DNA of 64,000 bases from Ceratopteris richardii (taxonomy: Eukaryota; Streptophyta; Polypodiopsida; Polypodiales; Pteridaceae), in the NCBI GenBank assembly GCA_020310875.1, contig CM035407.1, positions 94,129,233 through 94,193,232 of the forward strand. The letters run 5' to 3'. The position numbers were made by a program, and so were the translations under genes. Each line of letters opens with the position of its first letter. The stretch's first letter is position 1. Positions 53,957 to 64,000 of the stretch are shown here, piece after piece. The notes under the pieces are model-generated. The model did not search any database. It was not told where the DNA came from and was given only the letters and a program-made list of their open reading frames with translations.

Positions 53957-56852
53957 AATCCCCCCTGGGAGTGATGCGGTGAATAAGGAGCTGGCACTCA
54001 TGTATAAGGAAGTGCCAAGCTATGTGGAAATCACTCCACAAAAGGAAGTAATCCCAAAGCTTTGCGGAAAGCTTCAAACTTCTCCCTAGACAGAGCCGTC
54101 GTGAAAAGGTTTGCAATGTTCTCCTACGTGGGCACATATGCCAACCTGATCTCCCCAGCAGAGAACCTCTCCCTAACATAGTGATAATGCACCTCAATGT
54201 GCTTAGTGCGAGCATGGAACATAGGGTTCCTCGCAACTGCCAATGCGCTTTGACTATCAGTGAAGATGGTGGTGGCAGAAGACTGGCCAACACCCAAATC
54301 AGCCATAAGGCATCTGAGCCACACACACTCAACAGTCGCAGTGAAAGCTGCCCTATACTCAGCCTCACATCTGGAAGTGGCCATAGTAGGCTGCTTCTTG
54401 CTCAACCAAGATATACATGAGTTACCAAGCATGAAGCAAAAACCACTGGTGGACACACGAGTGTCATAACAACCAGCCCAATCTAAGTCAGAAAAAGCAT
54501 GCAAATCTGGCGATAGTGATCCCCCCTTGGGATAAAACAACCCAAGTAGCCGAGTACCACTCAAGTAGCGAAAGATGCGCTTAACCGCCTTCCAATGCCT
54601 GACTCCTGGGCAATGCATAAACCTGCTCATCTGTGAGACAGCAAACTGAATATCTAGCCGAGTAATGCATAAGTAAATCAAGCATCGGATAGCCTGCTGA
54701 TAGAGAACAACATCAAATGCATCTCCAGAATCATGAAGACTCAATCGTAAACCTGTCTCCATAGGAGTGGCAATAGGCTTACAGTCTTCAAGGCCAAAAC
54801 ACTGCAATAATGTGTCAATATATTTCGATTGACACAAAGCCATTCCACCATCAACTTGCATAAACTGAATGCCCAAATAGTGATGCAAATGCCCCAAATC
54901 AGACATCTCAAATGAGGCATGCAAATCAGCCTTGAAATCAGCAATATGCTTCTCAATAGGACCAGTGACCAGCATGTCATCAACATAGATAACAATGATC
55001 AGAAGCACATCATTAGCACGCTTAACATATAAGGTGCTTTCAGTTGGACTGTTCACAAAACCATGTGCAACTAGATAGGCATGTATCTTCTCATACCAAG
55101 CACGTGGTGCTTGCTTTAAACCATATAATGCCTTCTTTAACCTGCACACCTGGTTTTCATGCCCTTTCTGCACAAAGCCACGGGGCTGAAAAACATACAC
55201 TTCTTCATGCAAGTCACCATTCAGAAATGCAGTTTTAATGTCCAACTGATGTACATTCCAACCATGATGGGCTGCAAGTGCACAAATGCTCCGAACAGTA
55301 GTCATACGGCATGTAGGTGCAAAGGTCTCATCAAAATCAATGCCTCTTTCCTGCGCATAACCCTTTGCAACAAGCCTAGCCTTATACTTGTCAACTGTAC
55401 CATCACGTTTATGCTTCAGCTTGTATACCCACTTAGTGCCAATGGCCTTCTTGCCAGGAAGCAAGTCACATAAAGACCATGTACCATTCTTCATTATAGC
55501 ATTATATTTAGATTGCATGGCAGCCATCCAATTTTCTGAATTTTGTGCTTCATCAAAAGAAACAGGCTCATTCTCATCACAGAGACTAGACGCAGCCATA
55601 GCATAGCAATCTGATGCAAAGGAGGCACTATGAGAGCCTGAACGAGTACGATATGACAAAGGTGCATCTAGTTTGCTGTCACGTAAAGTCTACACGAGCC
55701 ATTTTGGCATAGTTTTTGCCTGCTCAATATCAGCTCTCTCATCAACAAGTGCATCATGTAAATCTGCATAAAAAATAGAATGATCTGCATCATCATATGA
55801 AACCTACAAAGGCTGAGAAGTTGCCTCATTAGGACCAGTAGTAGATTTTCCACCTCTAAAAAGAGGCATCAACGTATCTTACATGTCTTTGGAGCTAATA
55901 GATGCCTTCTTAGTACATGAAAACAATGGCTGAATAGCATCTTCCACAAAGACAACATCACGGCTAACCAGAATGTGTTTAGTCTGTGGATGATACAGAC
56001 GATAGCCTTTACTTTCAGAACTGTACCCAACAAAAATACATTTTATTGCCTTATCATCCAATTTTCTGCGATGTTGTTCAGGCACTAATGCATATGCCAA
56101 ACAACCAAAAACACGCAGATGAGCAACAAATGGCTTGCAGTCATGCCAAGCCTCATATGGAGTGATAGACTGCAACGCTTTAGTGGGATAAGTGTTCAGT
56201 ACATATGCTGCACACATGACAGCCTTAAGCCAGAAACTATGTGGTAAAGCCTGACTTTTGACCATGCACCTCGCCATCTCCATGAGTGACCTGTTCTTTT
56301 GTTCAGCAACTCCATTCTGTTGAGGTGTATACGGCACTGTACACTGGTGTTTTATCCCACGTTTAGCCAGAAATGCATTAAAATCTGAAGACATATATTC
56401 CCCCCCTCGATCAGAATGGAGGGTGCCCATTTTACATGCTGTCAGATTTTCAGCCAAAACCAAAAACTATTTGAAGCACATGAACACTTCGGACTTTGCT
56501 TTGAGTGGATATACCCATGCATGCCTGGAAAAATCATCAATGAAAGTCACGAAGTAAAGGTAATTTCCAAAAGAGGGTGTCTGCATAGGACCACAGACAT
56601 CACTATGTACAAGTTGCAATTTCTGCGTAGCCCAAACTGAACCATCTTTTGGAAAGGAAGAATGCTGCATTTTGCCCAAAATATAGCCTTCACAAACATG
56701 TTTTCCAGGAGCCTCAAGTTTGGGCAAAGAGGACACCATTTCAGATTTCTGCAGGCGTAGCAAACTAGCAAAATTCAGATGACCAAAGCATGCATGCCAA
56801 ATCTTTGCATCTGACATAGCCTGAGAATCATGAACTGCACATGCTGCCCCAA
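53728..56852 (-). mobile_element. Copia element C5 (family A), partial
   Basis: The 3' LTR (53728-53956) is followed leftward-to-rightward by the polypurine tract (about 53957-53970), RNase H, RT (YVDDMLVTGP near 54975), integrase and the pre-integrase zinc module up to about 56852. It is very close to C2 along its whole length. Its left end interrupts G3 early in pol. At the right it meets another partial copy (C6) starting in RT. It is broken, with about four breaks. Confidence 0.9.
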
Positions 56853-57850
56853 ACATACACTTCTTCATGCAAGTCACCATTCAAAAATGCAATTTTAATC
56901 TCAAACTGATGTACATTCCAACCATGATGAGGTATAAGTGCACAAATGCTATGAACAATAGTCATTTAGCATGTAGGTGCAAAGGTCTCTCAAAATCAAT
57001 GCCTCTTTCCTGCGCATAACGCTTTGCAACAAGCCTAACTTTATAGCTGTCAACTATTCCATCAGGCTTACGGTTCAACTTGTATACCCACTTAGTGCCA
57101 ATGGCCTTCTTGCTAAGAGGCAATTCACATAAAGACCAAGTACCATTTTTCATGATGGCATCATATTTTGATTGCATAGCAGCCATCCAATTTTTAGAAT
57201 CTTGTGCTTCATCAAACAAAGTAGGCTTAATCTCATCATAGAGAGTAGATGCATCCATAGCATAGCAATCTGATGTAGAAGAGGAACTATGAGAGCCTGA
57301 ACAAGTGTGGTATGACAGAGGTGCATCTAATTTACTTTCACATAAAATATGCACTTGCCATTTAGGCATAGTTTTTGCCTCCTCAATATTAGCTCTCTCA
57401 TCAACAAGCGCATCATGAAAATGTGCATCAGAAATGGAATGATCTACATCATCACATGAAACCTGTAAAGACTGAGAAGTTGCATCATTAGGACTAGCAC
57501 TAGACTATCCACCTATAAAAAGAGGCAGTAAAGTATCACACATGTCTTTGGAGCTAACAGATGTCTCCTAGTACATGAAAGTAATGGTTGAATAACATCT
57601 TCCATAAAAACAACATCATGGCTAGCGAAAATGCATTTAGTTTGTGGATGATACACACAATAGCCTTTGCTTTTAGAACCTTACCCAACAAAAATACATT
57701 TCACTACTTTATCATCCAATTTTTAATCGATGTTGTTCAGGCACTAATGCATATGCCAAAACAACCATAAACATGTAGATGAGCAACAGATGGCTTGCGA
57801 CCATGCCAAGCCTCATATGGAGTGATAGACTGCAATGCTTTAGTGGGACA
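56853..57850 (-). mobile_element. Copia fragment C6 (family A), RT to integrase end
   Basis: A second partial family-A copy in the same orientation as C5. It covers the RT N-terminal part (ERGIDF, GTKWVYKLNRKPDG), the pre-RT linker (SYHTCSGSHSSS) and the integrase C-terminal part (YALVPEQHR) to about 57850. It is more diverged from C2 than C5 is, so it is a separate copy rather than part of C5. It is broken, with several breaks. Confidence 0.82.
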
Positions 57851-58724
57851 CTGTTGCAGAGAAAAGAGGCACAAAAGAGGAGCCCTAAAATTTTCAAAAT
57901 GATGGCATAAAATTTCTTCAAAATCCTAGGAAATTCCCTCAAAGCTATGTAAATGCACTAGAGGAGTTCTGTAGATGCATAAACCCCAAGTCATTGTAAC
58001 ATAATTATTGTAAAATAGTATGAAATTAGAGATTAGTTAATAAAGTGCTGCTCTCTTGTGTGAAAGGACCATTTTTAGGGCACATGTATATAAGTCACTT
58101 GGTGACTCTTTGTAAACACTTTTTTGCCATTGAAAAGAAGGAGAGTTGAATTTCGAATTTGCTTCTTCTCTGTTGATTTTCATCTTCTCCATGATCTTTT
58201 GTGTGTGTGTGAAGCTTGAAATGTGTGTGTCGGACTGTTATCTATCCCTTCCCATCACCTTTGAACTACTATAGTGTGTGTGTGAATCAATACGAGTTGT
58301 GGAGTGAGTGTAGGTGTTCCCACCATTCACTATTTTGGCCATAACTTGAAGATTGTTTGTCAGATTCATATGAAAATACTATCATCAGATGCATCTCGTT
58401 GCGAGCTTTGAAATCAATGTGTTATTGGCCATATTTGGAGTCCGAAGCTAGGAGAAACATTCCAATTTGTGCTTATTGATGTAAGTTGTATCGCGGTAGA
58501 AATTTCCAAAGATTTAGTGAGTTGGAGAGGTAGTTTAGTCTTTTCACATGCATTCAGTTGAGCCACTTCACTTTCCATCATGTATGCACATGTCCTCATA
58601 CACTTGGTTCATGTGGTTCATCGAATTGATAATTAAATGTGTGTCAATCCACCACTATACGCACTTGTGCGGCGAATGAGATTTAGTCTCTTTGATACAA
58701 GTCCCTAAGACCTCGTGACTTAGA
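57851..58724 (+). repeat. LTR fragment of the G1 family
   Basis: This segment follows the second half of the G1 LTR in element sense: CACTAGAGGAGTTCTGTAGA, AATAAAGTGCTG, TTGTGTGAAAGGACCATTTT, a TATATAAG box at 58087-58094, a leader-motif copy at 58338-58421 and AAGTCCCTAAGAC near the end. It is clearly diverged from G1. Copia C7 begins a few bases before its expected end. No coding region of the element is attached. Confidence 0.85.
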
Positions 58725-59758
58725 TGTTGCGAACATTTGTTTTATGTAGGGTACAAGTTTCAAATTATGTAAATACCTTTGGGAAGTCTTCAAATACTTC
58801 AAGAAGACTCATATTATTCATAAAATATAGCAAAAATACCACGTGATTTCTAGAACATGGTGAGTCAAATTAGTGAGTCACAAGGGAGCTGCAGTGGTGT
58901 CCTAGTGGAAGGTCGATGTGGCTAGTTCTCAAAGTCCATCAATACTTTGCTTATTTGAGCACTTGAGTCATGTAATACCTCCATCCAAGTGTCTACCACG
59001 AATTTAGATGTATTAGGAAGGTTTTAGATTAGTTTCCCATGCTATAAAAAGAGGAGAAAAGTCGTGATCTTGTGGAATGTCGAAGAGAGTCATATGTGTA
59101 TCTCTACACTCCTGTAGTTTTGTATGCAGAGATTGCAGAGCTTGTATCTCCCTCATTATATATCCAAATTACATGTTTGATAGCTCATTGGAAAGCTCTT
59201 ACTTTCTACTTTCTTTCTATAAATTTTCATAATCATTGGATTTGTGAGCTGAGAGAAATATTCTCTGCAAGTAGTGTGTGTTCTTTGTTTTTTTATCCCT
59301 GCTGAAGGTCTCCATTAAACCTCAAACTTGCAGAGGTCATATCTCCTTGTGTATGTATCCAAATCATGTGTTCTTTGGCTTGTTAGAAAGCTCTTTACGT
59401 CTAATTATAATCTGGAAAGTTTCAAAGTCATTGGAGTTGTGAGTTAAGAGCAGTAGTCTCTGCAAGTGATGTGTGTCCTTAGGTTCATCTCTGTTTCAAG
59501 GTCTCCATTAAAGCTGCATATTGCAGAGGTCATAGCTCATTGTGTATGTATCCATTTGAGGTGTTCTATATCTTGTTGGAAAGCTCTTAGAGTCTATTTT
59601 ATGTGTGTGAAACATTTTTGGAAAATTTTAAGTGAGTAAAGAGCAATTTGCTCTGCAAGAAAATTGGTCTGTGTATACAAGTTTGTGAAAAAGTCAACTA
59701 GGTTCTGTTGGGTTTCACCTACTTCTAACTGTACTTTGGAGATCAATAAACTCCAACA
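58725..59758 (+). repeat. 5' LTR of Copia C7
   Basis: 1034 bp, TGTTGCGAACA...CTCCAACA. The TATA box (TATAAAAA) is at 59043-59050. Three diverged repeats of about 190-197 bp follow, starting near 59132, 59329 and 59519. Confidence 0.92.
59127..59655 (+). repeat. Three tandem ~195-bp repeats in the C7 LTR leader
   Basis: Each unit opens with TTGCAGAG then GTCATATCTC-like and GTATGTATCCAAAT-like blocks, then TTGGAAAGCTCTTA (59188, 59380, 59574), then in the first two TCATTGGA and CTCTGCAAGT. All lie downstream of the TATA box and so are in the transcribed leader. Confidence 0.85.
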
Positions 59759-59759
59759 T

Positions 59760-59771
59760 TGGTATCAGAGC
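59760..59771 (+). other. Primer-binding site of C7 (initiator tRNA-Met)
   Basis: TGGTATCAGAGC, one base after the LTR. Confidence 0.92.
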
Positions 59772-62700
59772 AAGTACTTGGAGGCTTGGAGAAGGTTATC
59801 ATACCTTGATGAAGAATTTGAAGCTATCAAAGAAGCAGTTCATCATCAACACTACACAAAGGTAGAAGAAGATCGCAAGGAGGCATCTCAAGCAACATCC
59901 AAGCAAAGAAAGGTGCGCATACCTCATTTACAAGGTAAATATTATATTTCTTCTCATCACACACATTGGAAAGAAGGCTTAAAGGAGGAAGTTTAGCATT
60001 TGTATTATGGGAGACCAACATGCACAAATAGAGAAGCTTGATAAGACAAATTATCAAGCATGGAAGTTTAGAATCACAGCATACTTGCAAGGTAGAGGCT
60101 TGTATGGGTTGATTGACGGCACAAATATCAAACCCACATTACCAGAGGACCCAAATCAGCAACAATTGAGGGATTTTAGACTTTGGAATGAGAGAGACAA
60201 AAGGGTTATATTCATTTTATCACAAAATATTCAAGATTCAATGGTAGGACACATACAAGATCTAGACACAAGTAGAGATGTTTGGCTTGCATTGGAAAGG
60301 TTGTATGCTACAAGTACAAGAGCAAGGAAGATTCAACTAAAAAATGAGTTGAATAACATAAAGAAAGATACAAGGACATCGGTCAATGATTACTTGTTGA
60401 AGGTTAAAGAGATTGCAGATAGACTAGGATCAATTCAAGCTCATGTGGAGGACGACGACTTGGTTGCACATACTCTCAACGGACTCAAGGATGATGAGAG
60501 ATGGAAACCATTCATTACTTCAGTTTATGTTAGAGGAGAATTACCAGACTTTGATCAGCTTGTTGTTCTTATGGTCACGGAGGAGATGAATCTAAATGGC
60601 TCTACTTCAAATCAAAAAGGATCTCAAGGACAAGCTCTTTATGTAGGATCATCAAGAGGTGGAAACAGAGGAAGAAGAGGTTCAAATAGAGGTCGAGGAA
60701 GAAGAAGCGATGATCAAGGGACTTCAAGTGGCTTCTTCAATGCAAGAGGAAGAGTAAGATCAAGCGCTAGAGGTACGAGAGGCAACTACAACTACAATCA
60801 AAGACAAAGGAGTGAAGATAACAACAATTGCTATATATGTGGAAGGTATGGACACTATGCCAAAGATTGTTATCAAAATGAAAATAATCAAGGTGGTAAT
60901 CAAAGAGGAGGCTATTCAAGAAGAGGTAAACAACAAGGAAATTATGTAGTTGAAGGTAAAAGTGATGATTATGATTCTCTTCTTATGATGAATGTAGAAA
61001 CTAAGATGAATTGCAATAGCGATGTATGGTATGTAGATAGTGGCTGTTCTAATCACATGTCACATGATGCTTCATGGTTTTCTAATATGCATAATCCTTC
61101 ATGTAAAGGTCATGTTGAAACAGGAGATGATACAACACATAAGATTATGAAGGTTGGAGATGTTGTCATGCAGGATAAGAGCAAGAAAAATTGCTTGAAG
61201 GATGTACTTTATGTGCCAACGATCACTAAGAATTTGATGTCAGTTGGTCAAATGGTAGAAAAAGGTTTGCAAATAAGATTTAATCATGCAGCCTATGTAT
61301 CATTCATTGATGATCATAGTAGAATGACATTTGTGTATTTCATTAAACATAAGAGTGAGGCCTTTGATTGTTTCAAGAAGTTCAAATCATATGTCGAAAA
61401 GCAAACAGGAAGGTATATTAAGAAGCTAAGATCTGATGGAGGGGGAGAGTATTTCTCTCAAGCTTTTACTGATTTTTTGTATGATGAAGGTATCAAAAGA
61501 GAAGTTACATGCAGGTATACTCCACAACAAAATGGAGTCACAGAAAGAAGAAACAGAATCATAGCAGAAGCATCTAGAAGCATGCTTAATGATATGTGTT
61601 TGCCTAATTATTTTTGGGCTGAAGCTGTTAGCACAAGTGTTTACATTATGAATACAGTTCCGACTGCTGGAGTTCATCATTTGACACCATATGAGGTATG
61701 GCATGGAAGGAAACCAAGTGTAAGTCATTTGAAAGTATTTGGTTGTGTATGTTATGTACATGTACCTAGTGAGGTGAGATCTAAACTTGATGCGAAATCA
61801 GAAAAATGTATCTTTATTGGTTATGCAGATACTCAAAGAGGATATAGATGTTATAATCCTCATACCAATAAGGTGGTTGTTTCAAGAGATGTAAATTTTG
61901 ATGAATCACTTTCATGGTATGCAGATAAGAATTGTTTGCAGGTCATGGATGAAAATGAAGAAGGTGTGGTTGAAGGAGATGAATGCATAGTTCAGCCATC
62001 AGGAAAATTAAATGATGAAAGGAGTGGTTTGGATGAAGAAAGAGGATCACCTTTCAATGGAAGATTAAGGCAAGAGTCACCTTCAAGTGTTAAAAGTAAA
62101 GGTAAACTCAAACTTGTTGAAGTTAATGATGAAGGAGAGGAAATTAGTGATGTATGTGAGTATGGAGAATCATCAAAGGTTCCTAATAAGAAAGGAAGAG
62201 CATCTACGTTGGAGGTAAGAAGAACTTCAAGAGTAAGTAAGCAACCTCAAAGGTATACTTATGAATCTGTTATGAATACTCATTATGCTTTTATGACAAA
62301 AGTTGAGCTGGAAAATGAACCCACATGTTATGATGAGGCAAAAGGAGATGAAAAGTGGGAGAAAGCAATGAGAGAAGAAATGGAAGCACTAGAGGATAAC
62401 AAGACTTGGAATTTAGTTCCAAAGACACCAAAACAAAAGGTAATTGGTTGCAAGTGGGTTTTTAAGATTAAAAGAAATAGTGATGGTAGTGTGTCAAGAT
62501 ATAAGGCTAGACTTGTAGCAAAAGGATATAATCAAACTCAAGGTGTGGACTATGAGGAAACATTTAGTCCAATAGCAAACATGGCAATGGTAAGAACTTT
62601 GTTGGCTTTAGCTGCAAGTAAAAGGTGGAATATATATCAACTTGATATAAAGAATGCCTTTCTTAATGGTGAGTTAAATGAAGAAGTGTATATATCACAA

Positions 62701-63860
62701 CCAGATGGTTATGTGGATGCAAAATGTCCTAATCATGTATGTAGGTTAAAGAAGGCATTGTATGGTCTTAAGCAGGCACCAAGGGCATGGAATGCAAGGT
62801 TGGTAAAGTATCTTATGCTGCAAGGATACACAGCGAGTCATGCTGATCCTTCACTTTATGTAAAACATGTAGATGGCATGTGTGTCTATGTATGCATTTA
62901 TGTGGATGACTTGTTGATTACAGGGAATGATACAAAAGCAATTGATGAGATAAAAGGTAATTAGGGAAAGGAATTTAAAATTTCAGATCTTGGTTTGCTC
63001 AAATACTTTCTTGGGATTAAAATTGTGTATAGCAATGAAGGTATGTGGTTGATATAGAGAAAGTATATATGTGATATGCTGAAAAGGTTTGGTATGCAAG
63101 AATGTAAATTTGTTTCTACTCCAATGGAATGTAATGTAAAGCTGAGTGCAAAGGAAGGTGATGAGTTGCATGATATCAATGTATATAGATCCATGGTAGG
63201 ATCTTTGATTTATGCAACAAAAACTAGACCTCATATATGCTATGCAGTGGGAGTATTGTCACAGTTTATGCATGAACCTAGAGTACCTCATATGCATGCA
63301 GCGAAAAGAGTGCTTAGGTATTTGAAAGGTACCATGAACGAAGGATTTTTTATAGTCATGATGCTGATCTAACTCTTAAAGACTTTAGTGATGCAGATTG
63401 GGCTGGAAGCAAAGATGACAGAAGATCCACAAGTGGATATGTGGTAATAGCAGGAAACAAGACATTAATATGGAGTTCAAAGAAACAACCTACAGTTGCT
63501 TTATCTTCTACAGAGGCTGAGTATAGAGGTTTAGCATTGGCTACTACTGAGCTTATGTGGTTTAAAAAGTTGTTTCATGACTTGAATGTGCAGGTTGATG
63601 TACCACTGATATATGGGGATAACTTGAGCAGCGTTCATATGACCTCAAATCCTATTTTTCATGCTAGAACAAAGCATATAGAGGCTCACTATTATTATGT
63701 TCGAGAGAAGGCCATGAACAATGAAGTGCAGGTTTCTTTTGTTGGAACAAAGGATCAAGTTGCAGATATCTTCACCAAATCCTTGGATGGACCAAAGCTT
63801 CAAAGATTCAACTATATTCTTGGCATGAAGGAAATACCCTTTGAAACTTGAGGGGGAGAA

Positions 63861-64000
63861 TGTTGCGAACATTTGTTTTATGTAGGGTACAAGTTTCAAA
63901 TTATGTAAATACCTTTGGGAAGTCTTCAAATACTTCAAGAAGGCTCATATTATTCATAAAATATAGCAAAAATACCACGTGATTTCTAGAACATGGTGAG
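63861..64000 (+). repeat. 3' LTR of Copia C7, first 140 bp
   Basis: Matches 58725-58864 with a single difference; preceded by GAGGGGGAGAA (63850-63860). Confidence 0.93.

Larger units (their letters stand above)
58725..64000 (+). mobile_element. Copia element C7, running off the window
   Basis: 5' LTR 58725-59758, tRNA-Met PBS 59760-59771, gag from about 60007 (KLDKTNYQAWKFRITAYLQG) with an Arg/Gly-rich stretch and CCHC knuckle (CYICGRYGHYAKDC, 60831-60873), protease DSGCSNHM near 61036-61060, integrase core (DGGGEYF near 61437), RT with YVDDLL near 62901-62918, RNase H (about 63390-63830), polypurine tract 63850-63860 and the first 140 bp of the 3' LTR (63861-64000). Those 140 bp differ from the 5' LTR at one site, so it is fairly young. 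It looks mostly whole, with about three breaks. The far target duplication lies outside the window. Confidence 0.93.

Overview
This window looks like plant nuclear DNA made almost entirely of nested LTR retrotransposons. I find no host gene I can defend, no rRNA or tRNA gene, and no CRISPR array. The plant assignment rests on Copia (Ty1) and Ty3/gypsy polyproteins of plant type, primer-binding sites matching plant initiator tRNA-Met (Copia) and tRNA-Asp (Ty3), and deep nesting. A large-genome land plant such as a gymnosperm or fern is my guess only. All elements are treated as fossils: named, bounded, and described by parts and relative age.

Layout. 1-811: unassigned, perhaps old LTR. 812-1462: Copia fragment (family B, +). 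1463-4169: partial Copia C1 (-) with its 5' LTR. 4170-31118: Ty3 element G4 (-), split by Copia C2 (6292-29482, +, family A, TSD ttgac). C2 is split inside its 3' LTR by an 18-kb Ty3 element G1 (11318-29339, -, TSD cttgt), the youngest and most complete element. 31119-33531: 3' end of a G1-family element G2 (+), the apparent host of G4. 33532-36900: degraded material, with a possible LTR and a Copia RT/RNase H fragment. 36901-40475: Copia C4 (family A, -). 40476-53727: Ty3 element G3 (+), split by Copia C3 (45918-52335, family B, -, TSD caaat). 53728-57850: two partial family-A Copia copies (C5, C6, -). 57851-58724: G1-family LTR fragment (+). 58725-64000: Copia C7 (+), running off the window.

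G1 shows the fullest plan in its Ty3 clade. In element order it carries: LTR, tRNA-Asp PBS, long leader with a CGAT-rich array, a separate pre-capsid ORF with an unrecognised conserved domain, a gag ORF with zinc knuckles and a retropepsin, a pol ORF (RT, RNase H, two H2C2 modules, integrase core), a second retropepsin-like domain after the integrase, a long coiled-coil 3' coding region in the env-like position, and the LTR. The 3' coding region reads through the polypurine tract into the LTR, so its lysine/arginine tail is LTR-encoded; G2 shows the same arrangement.

Two signals cut across elements. First, all three Ty3 leaders (G1, G3, G4) hold different arrays built on CGAT / ATCGYGAT cores, and in G3 each unit is a small hairpin. 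Second, a motif of about 60-85 bases, centred on TTGTTGGAAAGCT and preceded by ATAACTT and ATCCAAAT-like blocks, recurs in sense orientation in transcribed leaders of both Copia and Ty3 elements and is tandemly repeated in two Copia LTRs. I know no name for it, and it is the best candidate here for an undescribed cis-acting system.
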